From JAGQRJ01 sp041402045 (GTDB lineage: Bacteria > Planctomycetota > J058): DNA of 64,000 nt. The notes beneath the pieces are model-generated. The model worked only from the letters and a program-made list of their open reading frames with translations, had not been told where the DNA came from and made no database searches. Location of the stretch: contig JAWKSZ010000005.1 of the NCBI GenBank assembly GCA_041402045.1, positions 102,515-166,514 on the forward strand. The letters run 5' to 3'. Below, piece by piece: positions 25,028-36,008 of the stretch. A program made the translations under genes and the position numbers. Each line of letters opens with the position of its first letter. The first letter of the stretch is position 1.

Positions 25028-25948
25028 GTGCGCGCGCTCGTGATCCGGCTGGTGTTGAACGCGATCCTGCTCCTGGCTCGGCTCGAGGCGGCGCTGATCC
25101 CGGTGTCGTGGATGTTCGCCATGGGGCGCGCCTCGGCGCGCTGGGGGATCCGGCTCTCGCCGGGCCTGCGGCGGAACCTGGAGGAGAACGCGCGGCAGCT
25201 CCTGGGCCCGGCGAGTACGCCGCAAATGCGCCGCGCGCTGGCGATCCAGACCCTCGAGAGCTTCTCGCGCTTCTTCGTCGAGCTGGTGTGCGCCGGGCGC
25301 TATCGGCCCCCGGGGGCGGACACGCTCCTCGAGCGGATCCGCGGCTACGACGCGGCGGAGCGGGCCAAGGACCGGGGCCAGGGCGTGATCGGGCTGACCC
25401 TGCACATGGGCAACTACGAGCTGGGCGCGCAGGTCCTGCCCGACCTCGTGTCGCCGGTCGCCGTGGCCTACAACCGCGACCCCTGGGGGCTGTTCGAGCG
25501 CCTGCGCTCGAGCGCGCGCCGCGCGAGCCGGGTCGAGGAGATCGCGATCACCCCCAGCCCGTTCTTCACCGTGGACGCGCGCAACGTGCTCGCGCGCAAG
25601 GGCCTGCTCCTGGCCGCCGCCGACCGCGGGCTGCCCACCGACCGCGGCTCGTCCTACCGCTTCCTGGGGGCCAGGCGCGGTTCCTCGACTGGCCGGCGCG
25701 GCTGAGCAAGTCCACCGGCGCGCCGCTCTTGCCCTGCGCTGTGGTCCGCCGCCCCGACGAGGGCTACACGATCGAGCTCCTCGAGCCGATCGACCCCGCG
25801 GACTTTCCGGACGCCCGCGCGCTCATGCAGCGCGCGGTCGAGGCCCTGGAAGACTTCGTGCGTCGTTTCCCCGAGCAGTGGCTTATCCTGCACCGCTACT
25901 GGGACGCGCCAGACGAGAGCCCCAGCCCGGGGGAACGAGGAGGGAGCC
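25028..25948 (+). CDS. LpxL/HtrB-like lipid acyltransferase (frameshifted)
   Basis: GTG start with GAGG upstream. The N-terminus is hydrophobic (VIRLVLNAILLLARLEAALI), anchoring it to the inner membrane. Lysophospholipid-acyltransferase-type motif LTLHMGNYELGAQ (His and Glu of H-x4-E) near residue 125, then AVAYNRDPWGLFERLR and LLLAAADRGLP as in the LpxL/HtrB family. The frame stops at 25705, but homology continues without a break in the +1-shifted frame (RFLDWPARLSKSTGAPLLPC through EQWLILHRYW), so one G is missing in the G run near 25671. The restored protein is about 300 residues, the usual length. Its stop is not found before the halogenase gene, so the end given is approximate. Function: acylation of lipid A or a related lipid or pigment precursor. 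Confidence 0.7.
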
Positions 25949-25949
25949 C

Positions 25950-27950
25950 ATGCAGCCGCAGCGTGAAGTCGACGTGGTGGTCCTGGGAGGCGGGCTGGCG
26001 TCCCTGTGCCTGGCGCGCCTCGCCCAGCGCGAGCTCCCCGAGGTGCGCGTGCTCTGTCTGGACAAGGCGACCGCTCCCAAGCGCAAGGTGGGCGAGTCGA
26101 CGGTCGAGGTCGCCGGGCACTTCCTGCACACCCGCCTGGGGCTGGGCGAGCTGCTCGTGCGCTCGCAGCTCCCCAAGCACGGGATCCGCTACTGGTTCAA
26201 CGACGAGGCCAATCAGCTCGACTTCTGCGACGCCTCGGAGGACGGCCCGGCCTCGACCTCGTGGTGGCACACCTTCCAGCTCGAGCGCGACCGGCTCGAG
26301 GCGGACCTGCTCGAGCTCAACCGCGAGCAGGGGATCGAGCACCTGACCGGCGCGCGGGTGACCGCGATCGAGCCGGCCCCGGACGGCGGGCTGCACACCG
26401 TGCGCTACAGCCACGCCGGCGAGGAGCACACCGTCGCCGCGCGCTGGCTGGTCGACGGCTCGGGGCCGGGGTCGCTCCTCGGCCGCGAGGTCGGGCTCCT
26501 GACCCGCGACGACCGCCTGCCCCACGGCTCGTGCTGGGGCTGGTTCCGCGGCGCGCGCTCGCCCCAGGAGCTGTTCGACGAGCAGACGGCCAAGCGCCGG
26601 TTCTGCTTCGGCAAGCGCCTGCTCTCGACCAACTCGTTCATGGGCGAGGGCTACTGGGTGTGGTGCATTCCCCAGGCCAGCGGGCTGTTGAGCGTGGGCC
26701 TGGTCTACGACGGCTCGGTCGTCACCGACCCGCCCAAGACCGCGGCCGAGCTGCAGGCGTGGCTGGGCGAGCACCGCATGCTGGGGCGCATGCTCGGGGG
26801 CGCCGAGCTCGTCGAGTTCGGGCGCATGGAGAACTACGCGCGCAAGCCCGAGACCTACGTGCGCGAGGACCGCCTGGCCTGGATCGGCATGGCCGCCGGC
26901 TTCGTCGACCCGCTCTACTCCAGCGGCCTCGACTTCATAGCCTTCCAGTGCGAGTTCCTGGTCGACCTCTGGCGCCGCGAGCGCGCGGGGGAGGGCCTCG
27001 AGCCGCGGCGACTGGCGGCCATGAACGGGTTCCTCGCCAGCTACTACGAGCAAGCGGTGCGCTACTTCAGCGGGCTCTACCGCACCTTCGCCTCGGCGGA
27101 GCTGGCGCTCCCGCGCTACCGCCGCGACGTGCACGTCTACTGGAGCCACTACACCTGGCCCTACTTCTCGCGGCAGTTCCTCGAGCTCGAGTACCTCGAG
27201 GCCCACGCGGTGCTCGCCGCCCGCACCCGCGAGCGCACGGCGACCTTCTCGCGCCTGTTCAACGCGGTCTACGACGAGCTCAAGGCCAAGGACGCGCACC
27301 GCCGGCACAACCGCGGGCGCTACACCTTCAACCAGCTCGGCTGGCGCATGATCCCCTTCATTCGCTTCGAGCGGCAAATGGGCCACCCGGTCCCCGTGGC
27401 CCGGCTGCAGGCGCTGGCGGACGAGATCGACACCGTGACGCTCCTGTTCCTGCTCGACGCGCGCCACGACGGCGACCGCCTGCCCCTGCGCGGGCTGTTG
27501 TTCGACGCCCTGCGCGGGGCCCCCACCGCCGAGCTCCTGGACCGGGCGGCGGAGGTCGGCCCCAGCGACGCCTGGTGGTCCGAGGTCGTGGCGCGGCTGG
27601 ACGCCGAGGTCGCCCCGCGCCTGGCGGCGCTGGGGGTCAGCGAGCGGGTGACGATCGACGCCGGGGCCCTGGGTCAGCTCCGCCGCGTGCTCAAGCAGAT
27701 CGCCGACCCCGAGGCGCGCAAGGCCGCGCTGGGCGCCTACCTCGCGCCCCCGGCCATGGACGACCTGGACGACCTCGAGCCGCTGGAGCCGACCGCGCTG
27801 CAGGAGCCCCTGGAGTGGGGGGCGGTGCCCCACGCCAAGTGGACGCTCCCCGACGTGAGCGGGACCACGATCTACGCCTTCCTCGGCGACCGCTGGTGGA
27901 ACCGCCCGGTGCACGAGTTGCCCCAGTCGGTGTGGGGTCTGCGCGGGTGA
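25950..27950 (+). CDS. Flavin-dependent halogenase-like oxidoreductase
   Basis: 666 residues; ATG with GAGGAGGG. FAD dinucleotide fold VVVLGGGLASLCLA (9-22), then KRKVGEST (45-51, the GES flavin-dependent halogenase signature), LPKHGIRYWF with K76 at the place of the catalytic lysine of tryptophan halogenases, GWFRG, and YWVWCIP (235-241), which matches WxWxIP. FVDPLYSSGLDF matches the flavin/chloride-binding region. The C-terminal 200 residues (from about 460) are an unassigned helical extension, so the protein is about 130 residues longer than a 530-residue tryptophan halogenase. Whether it halogenates or only oxidises is undecided. It follows an acyltransferase gene directly; together they may modify a lipid or aryl-polyene/resorcinol-type pigment (inference). 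Confidence 0.82.
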   Translation: MQPQREVDVVVLGGGLASLCLARLAQRELPEVRVLCLDKATAPKRKVGESTVEVAGHFLHTRLGLGELLVRSQLPKHGIRYWFNDEANQLDFCDASEDGPASTSWWHTFQLERDRLEADLLELNREQGIEHLTGARVTAIEPAPDGGLHTVRYSHAGEEHTVAARWLVDGSGPGSLLGREVGLLTRDDRLPHGSCWGWFRGARSPQELFDEQTAKRRFCFGKRLLSTNSFMGEGYWVWCIPQASGLLSVGLVYDGSVVTDPPKTAAELQAWLGEHRMLGRMLGGAELVEFGRMENYARKPETYVREDRLAWIGMAAGFVDPLYSSGLDFIAFQCEFLVDLWRRERAGEGLEPRRLAAMNGFLASYYEQAVRYFSGLYRTFASAELALPRYRRDVHVYWSHYTWPYFSRQFLELEYLEAHAVLAARTRERTATFSRLFNAVYDELKAKDAHRRHNRGRYTFNQLGWRMIPFIRFERQMGHPVPVARLQALADEIDTVTLLFLLDARHDGDRLPLRGLLFDALRGAPTAELLDRAAEVGPSDAWWSEVVARLDAEVAPRLAALGVSERVTIDAGALGQLRRVLKQIADPEARKAALGAYLAPPAMDDLDDLEPLEPTALQEPLEWGAVPHAKWTLPDVSGTTIYAFLGDRWWNRPVHELPQSVWGLRG

Positions 27951-27959
27951 GTTGTTTCA

Positions 27960-28003
27960 GGGGGTCTGTCCCAGACCCCCTCGCCCTCGGGGCAAAGCCC
28001 CTC
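27960..28003 (+). repeat. Double-hairpin REP-like repeat, copy 2
   Basis: GGGGGTCTG-TCC-CAGACCCCC then GGGGC-AAA-GCCCC, starting 10 bases after the halogenase stop. The following bases (GGGCTCACCCCCAAGGGGCTC) are shared with copy 3. Confidence 0.8.
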
Positions 28004-28077
28004 GGGCTCACCCCCAAGGGGCTCGCGCGCGCTGCGCGCTCGCGGGCTTCGCCCGCTCGCGGGGCGGGCCAGAGCCC

Positions 28078-29400
28078 TTCTCGTGCGGACGCGGCCCGAC
28101 GCCCGCGGGCGGGGATAAACCCCGCCCCTACCCCTGTGGGGCCCACGCGCTGGATTGGCCGCGCCGATTCGTGCCGTGGCGAAGGCCGCGCCGAACGCCG
28201 GTCGGTGTCCCCCCGCCCGATCACGTCTCGGATCCGCGGGGCGGGCGCCGCCCAGACCCTTCTCGTGCGGACGCGGCCCGACGCCCGCGGGCGGCCCTAC
28301 CTGTGGGGCCCCACGCGCTGGATTGGGCGCGCCGATTCATGCCCGTGGCGAAGACCGCGCCGAACACCGGTCGGTGTCCCCCCCGTCCGATCACGTCTCG
28401 GATCCGCGGGGCGGGGCGCCCGCCCAGAAGCCCTTCTCGTGCGGACGCGGCCCGACGCCCGCGGGCGGGGATAAACCCCGCCCCTACCCCTGTGGGGCCC
28501 CACGCGCTGGATTGGCCGCACCGATTCGTACCCCGTGACGAAGGCCGTGCCGAACACCGGTCGGTATCCCCACGCCCGCGACCGCCCGCGCGGTCCCGAT
28601 CGCCTCCGGATCCGCCGCTGCGACCGGGGGCGGAAAACCGGTCCACCCCTTCTGGGCGGGGGCGAGGGCACACGCGCCCAGGCCCTTCTCCTGCGGACGC
28701 GGCCCGACGCCCGCGGGCGGCCCCTACCCTGTGGGGCCCCGTGCGCTGGATTGGCCGCGCCGATTCGTGCCCGTGGCGAGCCGCGCCGAACACCGGTGGG
28801 TGTCCCCCCGCCCGATCACGTCTCGGATCCGCGGGGCGGGGGCCTACGCCAGAGCCCTTCTCCTGCGGACGCGGCCCGACGCCGCAGGCGGCCCCTACCC
28901 TGTGTGGCCCCACGCGCTGGATTGGGCGCGCCGATTCCTGCCCGTGGCGAAGACCGCGCCGAACGCCGGTCGGTGTCCCCGCCCGATCGCGTCTCGGATC
29001 CGCTTCGCGGGGGCACCCGCCCAGAGCCCTTCTCGTGCGGACGCGGCCCGACGCCCGCGGGCGGCCCCTACCCCTGTGGGGCCCACGCGCTGGATGGCCG
29101 CGCGATTCGCACCCGTGGCGAAGACCGCGCCGAACACCGGCAGGTGGCCCGCGGACTCCTCCGGATCCGCCGCTGCGACAGGGCCGAAGCCCGTCCCCCA
29201 CCCACTCGGAGGTAGGGGCGGGGTTTATCCCCGCCCGCGACCGCCCGCGCGGTCCCGATCACGCCTCGGATCCGCCGCTGCGACGAGGCCGAAAACCCGT
29301 CCCCACCTCGGAGATGGGGCGGGGTTTATCCCCGCCCGCGACCGCCCGCGCCCCACGCGCTGGATTGGCAGCGCCGACTCGCACCCGGGGCGAAGGCCCC
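28078..29400 (+). repeat. Non-coding array of 170-250-bp degenerate tandem repeats
   Basis: Unit markers GCGGACGCGGCCCGACGC start at 28085, 28267, 28441, 28693, 28865 and 29037. Each is followed by GGCGGGGATAAACCCCGCCCC or a shortened form, CCCTGTGGGGCCC, ACGCGCTGGATTGG, CCGATTCGTGCCCGTGGCG, CCGCGCCGAACACCGG and CGATCACGTCTCGGATCCG. Two hairpins per unit are conserved (GGCGGGG-ATAAA-CCCCGCC and CCCC-TGT-GGGG). A second unit type, GACCGCCCGCGCGGTCCCGA plus CGGATCCGCCGCTGCGAC, is interspersed at 28580, 29150 and 29245. Long open frames here are artefacts of GC content. The whole gap 27951-29482 has no supportable gene. Confidence 0.85.
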
Positions 29401-29482
29401 CGCCCGCACGTGCGCGCGACTTCGAGGTGCGGAGCAGTCAGCGCTGGCGGAGGGACGGACGACCGCGCAGGTCCAGGGCCGT

Positions 29483-32262
<2,780 letters not shown>

Positions 32263-32274
32263 CGCTCGCGCCTC

Positions 32275-33027
32275 CTACTTGGCCATTTCGCGCTTGCTGC
32301 AGTCCTGGAGGTACTGGCCGCACACCACGACCGCCTCTTCGATCTCGGCCGCGAGGCGCTCGTCCCCGGCCGCCTCGGCGCCCTCCTGGGCCCGGCTCAA
32401 GAGCTCGTGGGCCTCGCGGAACAGACCCTTGCTCTTCTTCAGCTCGCGCTGCAGCGCGTTTTGGTTGCTGGAGTTGCCCTCGCGGGGGAAGCTCTTCTTG
32501 TAGACCTGCATGGCCTCGCGCAGCTTGTCGCCGCCGTCGCCGTAGTCGAGCTCGTACTGCGGCGGAGGCGCGGCGCCCTCGGTGGCCGCGGCGGGCTCGC
32601 CCTCCTGGCCCTCCTGGCCTTCACCCTCGGCGCCCTCCTGGCCCTCGACCCGCCGCAGCTTGGCGAGGCGCTCGTCGAGCTTCTCGTCCCAGCCGGTGAT
32701 CTGGCCGTAGAGCTTCTTCGAGTTCTCGGTGATCGAGTCCTTGATCGCCTCCCAGTCAACCTTGCCCAGGGTGTCCGACGCCGAGCTCGCGGCCTCGGAG
32801 ACCTGCTCCTGGGAGAAGGTGACGAAGCCGCCCCAGTCCTCGCCGGACCAGCCCCAGGGGCCGCGGCCGAGCTGCAGGCTGTAGAGCCCCAGCCACAGCC
32901 CCAGGACCGCGAAGATCGCGAGGCCCAGGAGCTTGGGCACCACGCTCTTCTTCGGCTTCTTGGGCAGCGGCTTGTTGGGGTCGCGCTTCTTCTTCTGGGT
33001 CTCGCCCTTCTTCTTCGGTGCAGCCAC
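32275..33027 (-). CDS. Single-span membrane protein with Lys-rich N-terminus, unknown
   Basis: 250 residues from a GTG with GGAGG. The N-terminal 40 residues are extremely basic (KKKGETQKKKRDPNKPLPKK), then one membrane helix (VVPKLLGLAIFAVLGLWLGL, about 42-61). A likely periplasmic or cytosolic helical region follows (EAIKDSITENSKKLYGQITG, WDEKLDERLAKLRRVEGQ), then a Gly/Glu/Gln-rich spacer and a last helical part. No family recognised. The positive-inside rule puts the Lys-rich segment in the cytosol. A TACCAT -10 about 24 nt upstream suggests an internal promoter in the operon. It is 12 bases ahead of the response regulator pair and could be their sensor or partner (inference). Confidence 0.75.
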   Translation of the reverse strand: MAAPKKKGETQKKKRDPNKPLPKKPKKSVVPKLLGLAIFAVLGLWLGLYSLQLGRGPWGWSGEDWGGFVTFSQEQVSEAASSASDTLGKVDWEAIKDSITENSKKLYGQITGWDEKLDERLAKLRRVEGQEGAEGEGQEGQEGEPAAATEGAAPPPQYELDYGDGGDKLREAMQVYKKSFPREGNSSNQNALQRELKKSKGLFREAHELLSRAQEGAEAAGDERLAAEIEEAVVVCGQYLQDCSKREMAK

Positions 33028-33086
33028 GGGAGCCTCCGCTCGGTTCCCCCCATGGTAACGCCGTCTCCCCGGAGACCAGCCGAATC

Positions 33087-34088
33087 TCAGCCGCCGGGGA
33101 CGAGCTCCGGGAGGTCCTCCCAGGCGGCGAACAGCCCGCGCACGGCCTCGGGCTCCCGGGAGCGGTAGAGCCGCTCCACGAACTCGGGGGCCTCGGGGCG
33201 GGAGTGGAAGTACCAGCGGGCGTGCTTGCGGAAGAGCTGCACCCCGTGGTCGCCCAGGAGCGCGAGCAGGCCCTCGAAGTGCTCTCGCATGAGCGCCAGG
33301 CGCACGGCGGGGGTGGGCGGGGGCAGGGGCGGCTCGCCGCGCAGGGCCCGGGCCACGTCGCGGAACAGCCAGGGTTGGCCGTGGGCGCCGCGCCCGATCA
33401 TGACCGCGTCGCAGCCGCTCTCGGCCAGGAGCGTGAGCGCGTCCGCTGCGCGGGTGATCCCGCCGTTGGCCACGACCGGGATCGCGACCGCCTGCTTGGC
33501 CGCGGCCAGGGCCTCGGTGTCGACCGGGCCGTCGTGGCGTTGCTCGCGGCTGCGGGCGTGGATCGTGATCAGCGCCGCGCCGCCAGCCTCGGCGGCGCGC
33601 GCGATCGTGGCCACGTCCTGGTGGCCCTGGTGGGCCCAGCCGCTGCGGACCTTGACCGTGACCGGCGCGTCGACGGCGGCCACGCAGGCCTTGACCAGGG
33701 CCTCGATCCGCGCGGGGTCCTTGAGCAGCGCCGACCCCGCCCCTTCGCGCACGATCTTCTTCACCGGGCAGCCCATGTTCAGGTCGATCAGGGGGAAGCC
33801 CAGGGCCTCGAGCTTGGCGCTGGCCCGGGCCATGCGCGCGGGCTCCGCGCCGCACACCTGCGCCGCGCAGGGGGCCTCCTCCGCCGCGGTCCCCAGCAGG
33901 CGCAGGGTCTTCAGGTCGTCGCGCACCAGGGGCTTGGCCTTGACCATTTCGGTGTAGACCACGTCGGCGCCGAAGCGCCGGGCCTGCAGCCGATAGGGGA
34001 GCTTGGACGCGCCGCACATGGGGGCCGCCAGCACGCGGTTGCGCACGGGGACTCGGCCCCCGATCCAGAACGCCGGCTCCGGGTCCAA
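33087..34088 (-). CDS. dusB: tRNA-dihydrouridine synthase, DusB type
   Basis: 333 residues. The start is a TTG, supported by alignment of FWIGGRVPVRNRVLAAPM with the usual DusB N-terminus; no better start is available. TIM-barrel FMN enzyme: LAAPMCGASKLPYR, TEMVKAKPLV, IDLNMGCPVKKIVREGAG with the catalytic Cys, VTVKVRSGW, ALITIHARSREQ, VVANGGI and VMIGRGAHGQPW; the C-terminal helical domain includes FRKHARWYF. Reduces uridine in the tRNA D-loop with NADPH. It starts 7 bases after the FHA-GAF-PP2C gene, so it is in the same operon as regulatory genes, a position resembling the dusB-fis or dusB-ntr arrangement of other bacteria: here too it precedes Fis-type NtrC regulators. Confidence 0.93.
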   Translation of the reverse strand: MDPEPAFWIGGRVPVRNRVLAAPMCGASKLPYRLQARRFGADVVYTEMVKAKPLVRDDLKTLRLLGTAAEEAPCAAQVCGAEPARMARASAKLEALGFPLIDLNMGCPVKKIVREGAGSALLKDPARIEALVKACVAAVDAPVTVKVRSGWAHQGHQDVATIARAAEAGGAALITIHARSREQRHDGPVDTEALAAAKQAVAIPVVANGGITRAADALTLLAESGCDAVMIGRGAHGQPWLFRDVARALRGEPPLPPPTPAVRLALMREHFEGLLALLGDHGVQLFRKHARWYFHSRPEAPEFVERLYRSREPEAVRGLFAAWEDLPELVPGG

Positions 34089-34095
34089 GGCCGAC

Positions 34096-35871
34096 CTACG
34101 CCTCGCGGCGCTTGATCGTGACGACGGTGATGTCGTCCGACTGCTCGGCGCCGCCTATGAACCGCTTGAGCTCGTAGAGGATCGCCTCGAGCAGGTCCTT
34201 GGCGGAGAACTGGCCGTAGAGCTCGACCAGGCGCTGCAGCGGCTGCAGGCTGTCCTGGGCGAAGAACTCGCCCTGGGGGTTCTTGGCCTCGGTCACGCCG
34301 TCGGTGTAGAGCACCAGCGCGTCGCCCGGGTTGAGGAACAGCTCGTGGTTCTGATAGGCCTGCGCGGCCTCGGGGATCGCGCCCAGCACGCAGCCGCCGG
34401 CCTTGATCGCCTCGGTGCGGCGGGTGGCGTTGCGGTAGACGAGCAGGTGCTCGTGGCCGGCGCCCGACCACACGAAGCGCCCGGTCTCGTCGCTCCAGTG
34501 CATGACCAGCGCGCTCATGAACACGTCGCGGCGGGTGTCGGCGTAGAGCAGGCGGTTGGCCTCGGCCAGGATCTCGCTGGGGGCCAGGCCGGACTTGGTC
34601 AGCGGGCGCAGGTAGGAGCGGGCCATGACCATGACCAGGCCGGCGGGCAGGCCCTTGCCCGACACGTCGCCCACGCAGATATGGAAGTTGCCCTGGGCGC
34701 CGTGGTCGATGAAGTCGAAGTAGTCCCCGCTCATTTCCTTGGCGGGGATCATTTTCCCGTAGACCTCGATCATGGAGGAGCGGGGGAGCTTCTTGGGCAG
34801 GAGCTGGCGCTGGATCGACGAGCTCAAGTGGAGCTCGTGGCGCATGCGTTCACGGTCGCCCATTTCCTTGATCAGCCGCGCGTTCTCCAGGGCCACCGAG
34901 GCCTGCATGGCGATCGCGGTCAGCAGGTCGCAGTCGTCCTTGGTGAAGGTGCGGGTGGCGTCGTAGGTGTCGAGGAACACGATCCCCAGGATCTTCTCGC
35001 CGCGCACGAGGGGCACGCACAGCGCGCTGTGAATGTCCTCGTCGACGATCGAGCGCGCCATGTCGATGTCCAGGCGCGCGTCGGACTGGGCGTCCGCGGT
35101 GAGCAGCGAGTCCTTGGTCCGCAGGACCTCCTTCACGATCGTCTTGGAGATCTTGACCTTGTCGGTGCCGCCGTGGCGCGAGCGGCTGGCCATGGTCCGC
35201 AGCCGGCGCCGGTTCTGGTCGAACAAGAGCACGCTCCCGCGGTCGGCGGGGATCTCCTCGAACACGATGTCCAGGACCTCGCTCAGGAGCTTCTCGAGGT
35301 CGAGGATCGCCGAGATCTTGGCGGAGACCTTGTAGAGCGTCTTGATCCGGCGGGCGTCCTGGATCCCGCGCAGGACCGCGTCCTCGTTCTCGTAGTGCTT
35401 CTGGCGGTAGTTGATGTTCTCCTTCTGCAGGTCCTCGCGGCGGATCGAGACCGTGCCGAGCATCATGTCGGAGGCCTCGCCGGGCTGGATCGAGCCGATC
35501 CGCACCGAGTCGCTGGGCCGCGGCTGGTGCGGGGCGTGCACCGGCTGGTGCCCGCGGGTGAACGGGCCCGAGTCCGAGGAGTGCAGCGACCCGTCGGTCT
35601 TGAAGTACATCAGCGAGTCCAGGATCTTGATCAGGTCGCCGTCGTGGAGCTCGACCTGACGCACGCTCTCGCCGTTCACCCGGACTTGATCGGGATTCCC
35701 GGAAGTCCTCAGCTCGTAGCGATTTCCTCCGCCGCGAATCATGCAGAGGGTCTTGGGATCGTGCTGCGGGGTGACGCAGATCTGTGCGCCGTCCCACCCA
35801 AGGAAGCTCTCGCTCCCGAGGTAGCAAGACTCCCCGCGCTGGGGGCCTTCGATCATGAACAGCCGAGCCAC
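34096..35871 (-). CDS. FHA-GAF-PP2C (RsbU-type) phosphatase
   Basis: 591 residues. GTG start with AGGAGG 11 nt upstream (a TTG further up is less likely). Residues about 1-105: FHA-like domain (PQRGESCYLGSESFLGWDGA, ELHDGDLIKI). Residues about 165-340: GAF domain (LDLEKLLSEVLDIVFEEIPA, VLLFDQNRRRLR, SALCVPLVRGEKILGIVFLD). Then a linker helix and a SpoIIE/RsbU phosphatase domain (about 350-590) with KEMSGDYFDF, VGDVSGKGLPAGLVM and YTDGVTEAKNP, holding the metal-binding aspartates, and QSDDITVVTI at the end. It would dephosphorylate a partner protein in response to a phosphopeptide or small-molecule signal. It divides from the kinase at 36009 by 137 bases on opposite strands, so kinase and phosphatase may act as a pair. 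Confidence 0.92.
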   Translation of the reverse strand: MARLFMIEGPQRGESCYLGSESFLGWDGAQICVTPQHDPKTLCMIRGGGNRYELRTSGNPDQVRVNGESVRQVELHDGDLIKILDSLMYFKTDGSLHSSDSGPFTRGHQPVHAPHQPRPSDSVRIGSIQPGEASDMMLGTVSIRREDLQKENINYRQKHYENEDAVLRGIQDARRIKTLYKVSAKISAILDLEKLLSEVLDIVFEEIPADRGSVLLFDQNRRRLRTMASRSRHGGTDKVKISKTIVKEVLRTKDSLLTADAQSDARLDIDMARSIVDEDIHSALCVPLVRGEKILGIVFLDTYDATRTFTKDDCDLLTAIAMQASVALENARLIKEMGDRERMRHELHLSSSIQRQLLPKKLPRSSMIEVYGKMIPAKEMSGDYFDFIDHGAQGNFHICVGDVSGKGLPAGLVMVMARSYLRPLTKSGLAPSEILAEANRLLYADTRRDVFMSALVMHWSDETGRFVWSGAGHEHLLVYRNATRRTEAIKAGGCVLGAIPEAAQAYQNHELFLNPGDALVLYTDGVTEAKNPQGEFFAQDSLQPLQRLVELYGQFSAKDLLEAILYELKRFIGGAEQSDDITVVTIKRREA

Positions 35872-36008
35872 TCTGGCGCGACCTCCTGCCAAAGCCCTTG
35901 TGTAGTGGAGTGTAAGCCGATCGTAGGCGAACTCGCAAGACGGGCGCAGGCCGGGCCAGGTTGTTATGGTTCCGGAGGTGCAAGCCTGGATGGGTGACTG
36001 GGGCGAGA

